NCBI RefSeq assembly: GCF_040183065.1
Contig: NC_091120.1
Location: 169,787,488 to 169,851,487 of the forward strand
Direction: 5' to 3'
DNA from: Periplaneta americana
Taxonomy: Eukaryota > Arthropoda > Insecta > Blattodea > Blattidae
Length of the DNA stretch: 64,000 bases
Shown here one piece after another: positions 1-11,900 of this stretch. The stretch's first letter is position 1. The number at the start of each line of letters is the position of its first letter. Both the position numbers and the translations under genes were made by a program. The notes below the pieces were generated by a model. It was not told the DNA's origin. It saw only the letters and a list, made by a program, of their open reading frames with translations, and ran no database searches.

Positions 1-327
1 CTGGTGGGAAATATGTTGAAAAATAGTTCAACAATTGCTGTATCTGTTCCAATAAATCTTTCCATGAAATTGTGTTTCCTTTCTGTAAATGACCCCAGGG
101 AAACTTACTTTCTGAGGGGAGGGGGCATAATTGCGCTCGAGTACCCAAAATTTGTATATGCACTTGCTTTGACATTATTAATACTGGGAGAAAAAAATCA
201 ACTTTCTTTTATCAGCCCCCATGAGAATGTTTGTTTGTTAGTACAAGCTCCTACAGACGGCTCCTGTAGAGATATGACCACTGCAATTGTTCACCAAAGA
301 TAAAAACATTAAAAGAAAAATACTCAC

Positions 328-467
328 CATTTCGTCCTCCCTTTCATCACCATCTCGTTTGTTTGGAGGGAGAAAAGCAGGTACATTTACTGGCAGTGAT
401 TTTGCCAAATTGAAGTGCAGCCCTCTTCCCTTCGGGATGTGAATTCCCTCATCATGACTACCTGAAT
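328..467 (-). CDS. AKT1S1: PRAS40 exon 7 (AKSLPV motif)
   Basis: This 140-nt exon has acceptor CTTCCTTCTAG and donor GAAATG|GTGAGT. It contains FNLAKSLPVNVPAFLPPNKR, matching the KSLP raptor-interaction region of PRAS40. The phase-0 donor shows that at least one more coding exon lies beyond the left edge. Confidence 0.88.
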
Positions 468-2264
468 CTAGAAGGAAGCGCAAAGAAGAAAGCACGTTAT
501 TTCTGCGTTTCATCAACGACAGAGACTGTTCACCTCTGGCTTTTATCTTTGATTACTGAAACAGCTACACTCTTCGCTCTCATTTCTCACTATTTACAAC
601 CCTTAAATCTTCCACTATTATCTGATTAGTAAGAGTGAGAAGTTTATGCAACCTTCCAGACCTGATATATGCATGCATATATGCTTAAAAAGGCTGAAAT
701 ACGTAAAGAACTTAAAAAATATGCAGTATATGCTTCAAAGGAGTATCTTCTGTGGACCTCTGGAAAAAGAACTAAGGAAGAGGCTAGTGAAGTGCTTTGT
801 GTGGAGTGTAGCATTGTATGGGGCAAAAACATGGACATTACAACAAATGAAGAAAAGCGAATAGAAGCATTTGAAATGTGGATATGGTGAAGATTGGAAC
901 ATGTGAAGTGGACAGACAGAATAAGAAATGAAGCTGTGTTGGAAAGAGTGGGTGAAGGAAGAATGATGTTGAAACTGATCAGGAGAGGAAAAGGAATTGG
1001 TTGGGTCAGTGGTTGAAAAGAAACTGCCTACTGAAGGATGCAATGAAAGGAAAGGTGAACAGGAGAAGAGTTCGGTGCAGAAGAAGCTATCAGATGATAG
1101 ATGACATGAAGATAAATGGATCATATGAGAAGACAAAGAGAAAAGCTGAAAATAGAAAAGATTGGAGAAAACTGGGTTCGCAGTGAAAGACCTGCCCTTG
1201 GACAGAACACTGAATGCTTTCAAAGGAAAACAGGTATCTGTAATAACATGAACACATTTCAATTATAGACAGTTGTAGAATATCTTCATTTCATCTTGTA
1301 TGGAGTGCACAATATGTCACTAGAATTTTATTTTATTTATCAGATGTCAAGGAATGTCTCGCATCAGAAAGAATCACTTTATATTTAGGAAATGATCTTT
1401 CGATGTCACAGGATGAGATAGGTGCATATTTATATTTTGCGTCATTTGTGCAAATTATATCCTCGGACAAGTAACATCCTTCACTTCTAAGAGCTAACCA
1501 ATCTCTGCATCATAATCCACAGTTAATTCCCGATTTACCACGCAGATCATCTGTAGCAGCATTTAGATTGGCAACAAGCCATGACTGTTTGGCCAAACAT
1601 CTGCATAGAATTGGAATATATCAGTCCCCTAACTGCTCATTGTGCAACTCAAACCAAGAAATAGATTTGGAACACCTCAAAATCTGTGCTTCAGTGGCTG
1701 ACCATGACAATATCTTTGAAAAATATTGGAGTGCAAGAGGTCAAATGACTTTGTCAAACACCTGGCGTTAGAAAACAACAACATATTTTTAAAGTAAAAT
1801 TATGTTGGTTGGCCAGCCTGACAGAAAAAAAAAAAACTAAGAAGAACATTGATGAATGTTCCATAAAGCAAGTATTTGAGCCGACTCCTTATCTTCAGGT
1901 ACACACAATAAAGTGATACAAAAAGAATTCCATATAATGGCACTGGACAAATTCATGAATTCAAAATTCAGAGAGTAATTTCTTCATAGTATTGAAACTG
2001 CAAGTGAAGGGAAGGCTTTATCAGGAGACAAATCACTGGCACCAGATAAAGTAAGGAGGAAATGCTGTGGCAGATGTCTATGGGTCACAATTGCCTGGCT
2101 GCCCACTTATATAGCTTTTCATCTTAACCGTTACCAGAATGTGTTTTATGTCATGAGCTGGAATGTATTATGAATAGGGAATATCTTCACTGTAAGAATG
2201 ATATTTATGTAAGCTGTATTTGGAAGCAAGAAGGTGACTGGCATATTCTTAAGTGATTAATTGA

Positions 2265-2305
<41 letters not shown>

Positions 2306-5300
2306 GGTACTGAGAATAATATTTTTAGCTTTGGTACAATCATTAATACAATATGGTATAACAAAATTGGGGTGGAGTAGCATCATGTACTTAACCATTA
2401 ATTTTATTACACAGAAGATTAATAAAAATTTGTCTGACCAAAAATATGGATTACCCAACAAATTTAATTTATACAGATTTTAATGTATTAACTATTGAAA
2501 AAATTTATAAATATAGTTTACTAACTTACTACCACAGAAATCAAATAAAACATAAATCTAATCGACATGAATATCGTACTCGAAGACAAAAGTCTACTTT
2601 CCCATTAATTGAGCCTAAATGTCATACAAGTGCAGCTCTTAAACATGGTGCTAGTTTCGGCCCAAGACTTTATAATAAAATTACAAACCATTTTCCAAAT
2701 TTGAAATATTTTAAAATTGAAGCTTTTAAAAAAGAAATTTGTAAAATTATCCATGATATGTAGGGTAAATTAGGGTCCGTTGGACAGTCGGACATGTTGG
2801 ACACTTTGTATTTTAACGTGTTACCTCGCCACTTGTGGGCACCACATTCTGCTAGAAGTCAATGACGGAAGTAGCCCCACTAGTGGCCCGACTGTCCAAC
2901 AAACCCTAATTTACCCTAATATTAACAAACGTATTTTTTTACCTTTTATTTCTGTCGACTATATTCATGTTTTTATTGAATATCACTGGCTTCTGTCGGA
3001 TTGTCAATTTATATTAAATGTGTATTTTTCTCTCTTTTTCTCTTTCTTCTAGCTCTTGTGTTGTATTTATTGGTTTGAATTAAGTTACTTACTGTATTTA
3101 ATAAACTGTCCTTGTAAATTTTATGCTCGACCATGCCGAAATATAGTAATTATACACCTGGTAGCAGTCCTTTAATGCATGTCATTAAAGTACACCTACT
3201 CATTAAAGTTCAGGTGTTTTCAACCAATGACAACTCAGCTTACAGGTGTTCAGCCAATAACGAGTCAGCTTTGTACCGTTATAAAACCAGAAGTATCGAT
3301 TATTCTCGGATATACAATCGAAAGAGAATTAGCGAAAAGTCACGGAGGCTGGAAATCCAATACTGTCGCAGAAGGTTATGTTCTGTTACTATAATAATTA
3401 GCGTTAATTGTAAATAATATTCAAATAAATTCAATTTGTCATCTCGTTTTTCAATGTCGAATTCAATAATCAAAGTTATACCAAGTTTAACGGATTACAC
3501 AAGGTCAATGACATTATTGTTCCTCGGAAAAAATCAATACTTTCGCGTCTGCGCACATCTCACAATTCACGACCTAGAACAAGGTCACTTCCGATCTTGT
3601 CAGATACAAATAAAATGTATACATCTGAATAATTTCAAGTTAGAAATATGGTCGAGCATAAAAAGTCGTATGAAACTCGCCTATAATGGTAATTAAGAAG
3701 CTCGTATGAAAATTATGAAACTCGCACTCATTTCATAAACATCCATACTCGCTTCTTAATTACTATCATTATAGGATCGTTGCATAATGTACTATTATGT
3801 TATATTATTGACTAAGACCACACCGTACATGAGCCTGGCTCTTATGGTAGTGGCTAGAAACATTTTTGTTTTATAAATTTAATTTGTACTCACTAGCTAG
3901 CTAGTTAAATAAATAAATAGAATTAAAAATTAAATAATAATAATAATAATAATAATAATGATAAAAATATCCTCAGTGACTGTATGCATACCATCAGTAT
4001 CAGTCTCTTCCTCTGAATGAAATGACTCAGTGGGATTTTCTTCCATCCCTTCCAGATCGAACAAGCCTTCTGTGTCAAGTGAATTGGAATTGTTATTACG
4101 TGATGATGAGTATTGCCCAAACAGACGGGCTGGCACTCTTCGTTCAGTCTTTATGTTGTTCCCTCCACCCATAGTCTGAAAAAAGAATGACTAAATTAAT
4201 TTATAATAAAACACAGTAAAAATTTGTGTGGCCGTTTGATTGCAAATTCTACCACACATAGTTACTTAGACCTTTACGAACTCCACTAATGTCAGTATTG
4301 AATTCCACTCATTAAGAATAAAGTCCATAAAATTTGCTGCTGGTATGGTTTGTTAGCAGAAGAGGAGATAATACTAAGGAATACGCTACTAGAACTAAAT
4401 GACAGCTGTGGGCTGTATGGAATAAAGATAAATGCAAATAAGACGAACACATGGTCATAGGAAGAAAAATAAAGAAGGTAAACTTGGGAATTCTAAATGA
4501 GACAGTAGAGCAAATGGACAGCTCCAACTGCCTGAGTACAGGAAATGGGGATGCTCGAGATTAGAAGCTCTGTACTTGAAAATTCAAGTGTATTCGTAAT
4601 TTATTGTTAAAATAATACAGTAATATTAAAACAAGTGAAAGGATGAAAACATTTTTATTTTAAAACTGTTAAATACGTTATTTTTTAATACCACAACAAA
4701 TCTCTTAAGTACACGTAATAGGGACAAAGAAATTATTTCCAAAATGTTCACACTTGGGTGTCTGTTTTTTATATGAAGGAAAGGTTCCCACTTGAGATTT
4801 TAAACTCTCTATACAACCAGCTAATAAAGTGCTTCAGAATTCTTGGAACTTCCTTGCCGCTATGCAAGGTTATCCAAAAATATTTATATCCCCTGATGTG
4901 TGTCAACACCACTCATCTGCCATTTGGATGTAACGTTGTCTCTATTTTGTTATCAGTTTGCAATACCGTTCTGTATGGTTGATGTCATGAGGTAATTACT
5001 GCTGAGTTAAGGGGTTAGGTACAGCTTACAGCAGTAAAATTTTTGGAAATATTCAACATTTTTTCCTCCATTACTGTATCTTGTACAATAATGAAAATTG
5101 GTATGTGTAAAACACTGTCCTTCTGCTGTATGAAAAAAATATTTTCGCGATTTAAAAAAATTATTTTTTTTTTCTTTCAAAATTCAAAATGTTAGCAGTT
5201 CACTGTGCAGTGATGAAGTATTTCCCTTATAACTCATGAACTTGTTAACTTTTTCATGTTTTCTCTCTTTTATTTTATTGCTGAAACTCATGTTTACATT

Positions 5301-5857
5301 ATCATGCTCTTTCAACTACATTCCTTAATAAATAATATATATATTTTTTCATTTTGTGTTAGAAGAAAATACTGATATTTGACCGTTTTTTTAAATGAAT
5401 TTATTTTTTATCAAACAATCTATCAAGGTAGAGAAGTGATCTTGTATCATATTGTAGATAAGGCATGCATAAATACACACAAAAAATTTCATCACAGAAT
5501 GTTGGAGAGTTTTTGAGTTATGTGGGAAACACTTCATCACTGCATAGTGAACTGAATTTTGAAGAGAGAAAAAAAAAAAAAGTAAATAATTTTTTTTTAA
5601 TTGTAAAAATTTTTTTTTCATACAGCAGAAGGACATTGTTTTACACATACTAATTTTCACGATTGTGCAAGATACAGTAATGGAGGGAAAAAATGCTCAA
5701 TATTTCCAAAATTATACTGCTGTAAGCTGTACCTAACCCCTTAAAACAGTAATTTAGACATTGATAATCCTAGTTAAATCATTTGATCGACAATGTATCA
5801 GATCAATTCATGATATCCCTAAGGGACAACAGATATGATGTGATGTTATATAATAAA

Positions 5858-5915
<58 letters not shown>

Positions 5916-8900
5916 TTTTGATGATCTGGACAATTAAATAAGCTGATACTTCAAGAATCACAGCAGCAGAAATGGGATTTTTTAAGAACAGCAAACTATA
6001 CTTGGCAAGATTATAAAACCAATGAGAAAATTCTAACAGAAGTCAACATCAAACAAGTCTCTAACAAAATTTAAAAATACAGAGAAAATTGGATCCAACA
6101 TGTACAATGCATGGAGAGAAACAGGCTATCATTCCAAATTGTAAAGTATACACCACACGGAGAAGAACCTAGGACAGACCGATGAAAAGATTTCTCAACA
6201 GCTACTGAGACTGGAACAGGCCACTGTACCTATATCTGGAATGCACTATGATGATGAATAGCAATGATTACATGGATGAAGACAATCCTGAAACCATTAA
6301 CATCAGATCTTGCTTAATGTAAGTTGTGATTATTTTTAAAATTATTAATTAATTATTAGAATCTGCTTCATTAGAAGTCTGCCAAGGCTGACAAAGCATA
6401 CCAAATATTAATGAATATATATAAATATGATAAGGAACATAGGTTTGGTGGGGAGGGGGGAAAGAGGAAAGAAGAAACCTTTGTTATAAAATACAGTAAA
6501 CAAATATTATGGAGTAAATAATACAGATAAAATAAATAAAGTAGCTATAAATTTCAAATGTTGTTACTATACCAGTATTGATGATTTCGCAAGATCTGAA
6601 TGGATTCATTTGAGGAACAGAAGACTATTTTTCTCATAACCGTGTACTTTTAGATTTTTCACTACATAGTTGAGATGTATTTTTTAATTTCTCTTATTCA
6701 TTTCCGAAGCTGTAAAATTAAGATGCCAACTTGTTAAAATATAAGATACTTATTTTTACTTCGTCATTATAGACAGTATAAAGGGAATGTACGCGTACTA
6801 TGATGCTGCAAAAATAGACTGAGATATTCGCAGAAATACACGTTTTGATCATTTCTGATAACGAAATAATGGTTTTATGGCATGCCATTTGTATGTCGGT
6901 CTTCAGTGTACTGTGATTTCTCCTAAACCATTGGCACATTTTGTTCACATTAGTATCTATAAGTCAATTTATCTGGTAATGATGCACATGAAATGCAATA
7001 ATTTTCAGTAAAATATAAATAGGTTTTTAGCCGAAATTAAAAAAACATAATTGTGCTCCACTTGAAGAATTGAGGACCGTTTTTGCAAAACTTGCTAACT
7101 GAAAAAACTAAATTTTACAGCAGAGACAAAAAACTGAATGGAGACAGGTAGGTTATAAGTACAACCATCACACTTTGACACACTATAATGAAGACAAATA
7201 ATTCAATTTTACTAAGATAACTTTAACATCGTGTAGAGGCGTGCTTTATGTTAATGAATCCACCAAAATCTCAATTTTGCAAATTTTGCAGTTAGCAAGT
7301 TTTGCAAAAACAGTCCTCAATTAGAAGACAATTTTTTTTTCGTAACTTCTTGTAATATATAGAACAAACAAAATAAAAAAATATTAAAATGATTACAACA
7401 CATGTGTAGCTATTTTATGTAAACTAATTCAATGTACAGACCCAGAAACAAAATTTGAGCCACCTAATTTTACTAAGTTCCAGATACAATGCATTACGCA
7501 AGTGCAGTAAACAAGAGTGCCTAAATGTATGCTATTTGTGGATAGTTCTGCAAAGCTTTAGCCTTGCAGGAATATTCTCAAAGTGCTGAGGTCCCATTTT
7601 TAATATACATATGCATGTCTTGTATACAGAGCATGAACAGCTTGAAAGTAGACACGTCTGAACAGTAACCCACAAAATATATAAGATTATGTTTTATAAA
7701 AACTAAAGATGTCATAAGAGAAATTAATTATTATATACAAAATTACATCATTTTTAAATGCCGGTTTTCGAAAACACAGAAATAATATTAGACCTATGCA
7801 TATTTTACCCACAAACCACGAGACATAGCTCTCATTAAGAAAACAAATAAAGCTGAATTTTTTTATTAATACAATAACAGTACTCACCTACTTTAGCAGC
7901 TGCTGGAAATGTTCTCTGCCTGCATCTAAGCCAATAAATGCAAACTCCTTAAAATGAAAATTTTACCCTAATATTGTTTTTCAGTTATTCCAAATGTGGT
8001 AATAATTGTACATCATTTCGTTTTTTTTTTTCAATTCCTCGGAAGTTCGAATCACATGGCATGAGATCTGGAGAGTGATTTCCAACTCCATTTAACATCT
8101 GTTCAACACATTAGCATCAGACATCGCCATTCACATTTTCTCGTCTAAAATAAATTCACTATTTCTAGTTTTAATTACAATTCTATAAAACGTGGTTCTG
8201 TTGGGAAAGGAAATGTCATGAAACATCCCTTGAAATTTTCTTGTTATCCCCAATGACTAGAGTTTTCACATAAATAACCTATGAAAAGTTGTTATACGAG
8301 GGTAGGTCAATAAATAAGTCGCAAACGTCGGTTTACTGAACCACAATTTTAAATTATAAATAATCCGTGGAGCTACAGCCTGTAAAGGGCCTAGACCAAC
8401 CAGCCGGCTGCTGGCCTCACGCCCACATGTCGAAGGTGGACGATCATCCAACCAGAATGGAGGTATCATGTGGTTAGCATGATGATCCCCCCAGCTGTTG
8501 TAGCTGGCATTCGCAACCGGATTTCGCTACCTATCGTAGCTCCCCAAGTGCATCACAATGCTGAGTGGGCACCAGTCCCATACACTGGCGAAATTTCATG
8601 AAAAAATTTCTTCCCCCATGAGGACTCGAACCAGCGTGCATTCCGTAACTTGAGTCCTAGGCAGGATGCCTTAGATCGTGACGCCACGGCGCAGGACACA
8701 ATTTTAAATTCCATATGCATATTTTGCCAGCAGATAGCAGCATATGTATGGGACCCTCCGGGCCACGGTCAGTCTGTGGCAGCCAGTGCAAGATGGCGGG
8801 TGTTCTGCATGAGTGTACACAAGAAGAACAGCACACAGTTGTGCGTTTTTTGTGGGATAAAGGACTGTCTACGGAAGAAGTGCATAACGAAATGCGTCCC

Positions 8901-11900
8901 ATGTATGGTGAGAACTGTCTTTCATGGAAAGCTGTGTTCAATTGGTTCCAAGAGTTTAACAAGGGAAGCGAAGTGTCAGAGATCGGGAGTGGCCTGGTCG
9001 TTCTGCAGAGGTGTCAACTGAAGCCACAGTGCAGTGTGTGGAATACATAATTCATAACGACTGGCATGTGACAATCGACGACATAGCCTGTGCTGTAGGT
9101 TGTTCACATGGAACTGTTTACAACATCATGCATGAGCAGCTGAAGTTTCGTAAAGTTTGTGCATGATGGGTCCCCCACCAGCTGTCTGCAGAACATACAA
9201 TGAACAGAATGAGGCTGTCTTGCAGCACCTCAATCGGTACAGTGAGGATGGAGAGAACTTCATACAGCAAATTGTTACAGGGGATGAGTCATGGGTTCAC
9301 CACTTTCAACCGAAATCCAAACAATCCTCCATAGAATGAAAACATCCTGCCTCCCCCATCCATGCTGACCGTGTTTTGGGACACGTAAGGCATGATACTG
9401 CTGAAATTTCAGCCTTACGGTCAGACTGTGAATGCCCCATCATACTGCACCACTTTGCAGAAACTGTGACAGGCCATTTGCGGCAAACGACCTGAACTCC
9501 CGACAGCGGGCATGATTCTTCTGGATGACAATGCCCACCCGCACACAGTCAGACAAACACAGGAGCTATTGCGAACATTTCATTGGGAACACTTGGAACA
9601 TGCACCATACAGTCCTGACTTAGCCCTCAGTGATTTTCAACTGTTCGGGCCCCTAAAAATCATCTGGGTAGCAGCCATTTTGAAAATGATGCTGTAGCCC
9701 AAGAGGTCACTCGTTGGCAGTGACAGCAGCCAAAATACTTCTTTGCTGCTGGCTTTCAAGGACTTGTAAAGAGATGGTATGAATGTCTGAATGTACAGGG
9801 TGAATATATTGAAAGGTGAAATAAATTTCAGGCAGTTACCCTGAGTACTATTGTACCTATCCCGTTTTGTGACTTATTTACTGACTTACCCTAGTAATAC
9901 GTGTTGTATCTTTCATATGACCACATCCAATGATTGTCAGCAACTGAGCAAAATACTTTCCAAATTAAAATGACCCCAAAACATTATTTACCTGAATTTG
10001 AAGTGTATGTGACTTTACAATACTCCAATTTTCCTTGGAAGAATAACAGACAGTAAATCCTCTTTTTAACGAATCTCTGGAGGACACACAGTACAGCATA
10101 TGCAACTTTACATAATATTTTATATTTTACTTGTACACTTTCCTTTCTAAGATCAGCAATTTTTTCCCAATTTATATCTATTCTAGGTCCATTTACAATG
10201 TTTCCAGGAAAATTACCACATTGGTAATGAGCTACAGAAAAATCACACGAGCACACACTACAAAACACATAGTTTTCACTAACACGAGAAGCTACAAAAA
10301 CATGGCCATTCCTTTGTGTAACAATCTCGATATTTTTGTAATACTGCTGTCTTCTTATTAATGGATGCACTCTGAGAACTTGCACACTACACTTCAGAAA
10401 AACAATCATTGGAAATAAAAAAATACTGGAAAACAGATATATAAGTATATGTAACAGATGAAAGCAGATTATAATGTGCCATATTCACTCATCTTATTCA
10501 CAATTACACAAAGCACACCACACGCCAACGATTTAATACCACAGAATAATCTCCTTCCTCCACACTAGTTATTGTAGCAGACAGAAGTGACGATTTCACC
10601 TGCATAGCTACCAAATATTGCACATCGAATTAGAAACAAGCAATATCAACATATTTTCTCTCGTTTTCTGTTTGGAGAATAAATTAAAATATTCAGGGTA
10701 ACTACCGAAAATGTGAAACAAAAATGAGTTATTTTTTAGTTACCACAGGTTAATAACACTGGACAACAAATTTAAACTTTATTTCTGTCCTTTAGATGAA
10801 ACTACTGTATGTAATTTTAACTAAATGAGAGGTGCTGAGTTCATTTCTGAAAACCAAAATTTTCTAACACATACCATTTTTATGGTAAGCGCACTTCACT
10901 TATTTACACAAAATTGTTACACTAAGCAACTTTTGTTTGGCCAAAATTCACAAATTAACATTTTTTTTTTTTTTTTTTTTTATCTTTTACATTTGTAGAC
11001 AGCTTCTGCAACCTCTCTGATGAGTGACCAGCAATATTCAGCTGGCATACTTGCATTCCACCTTCCACTGAAGCATTTTTCGAAGGTAGATATTTCTTGG
11101 TGAAACCTCTCCCCGTGTTCATCACTTACAGCATCAAGATTTTTTTTTGGAAAGAAGTCCAGGTGGCTGTCAGGAAAGTGTACTTTCAGTAACATGTTGC
11201 ATCCCATAAAGTAAAAGTAGTGCAACATTTCACTAACATTAAATAACTTTCTATTTTGGAGAAACAATACGTGCTGCTACATCGAATACACATATTTTTA
11301 TAAAAAGGACAAATTTCATGTTGTACAGTGTACAAGAACGACGAAAAAACAATTACATTTCAATCATCTTACGATCTGTCATCAGTTAACATTAGACTCA
11401 CTATGTAGCCCAATTGCTTGATTGCCGACCATTGAAGCTCAGATTAGGTGAGTGAAGCACAACAATATGTACCGACCATTTTAGTCACATACAGTATATG
11501 TAATAGACAAAATACAAAGTGACGAATTCACTAGTCTTGTTCACAATTTCACAAACCATGCCATACGTCAACAATTTAACATCACAGATTAATCTGCTTC
11601 CTCGTTTAACATCAGTGATTGTAACAGACGGAAGTGACAATTTCACGCACATAGCTATCAAATGTTGCACACAGAACTAGAAGGAAGCAGTGTCGACATA
11701 TTCTTCTCGTTTTATATCTGCAGAATGAACTAAAATATTCAATGAAAATGTCATACTACTTTTGACCAATAAAACGGTATGGAATGACGTGTTTCAACCA
11801 ATCATGGATGTTTACCCTACAATTAAATCACCTCCCTAGCATTTGTTTCTTTGTTTGCCAACACTGTACTTTCAATAATTGTACCTTTTAAAATGATTCA

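Larger units (their letters stand above)
8297..9894 (+). mobile_element. Degenerate mariner interrupted by a SINE
   Basis: TA-bounded element with inverted ends opening AGGGTAGGTCAATAAATAAG (left) and AGGGTAAGTCAGTAAATAAG (right, complement). Removing the 341-bp SINE and one duplication leaves about 1240 bp, normal for mariner. It lies in PRAS40 intron 5 and is a different family from the 45-kb copy. Confidence 0.9.

Noticed and set aside
735-1262. 175-codon minus-strand frame rich in Ser and Phe
   Set aside because: It is the exact antisense of the RTE-like LINE remnant at 640-1186; composition fits a shadow frame.
3133-3417. 94-codon and overlapping 71-codon plus frames
   Set aside because: They lie within a TIR-bounded, non-coding repeat; no domain recognised.
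9984-11751. LTR retrotransposon
   Set aside because: The direct repeats lack proven TG/CA ends, primer site or pol sequence.
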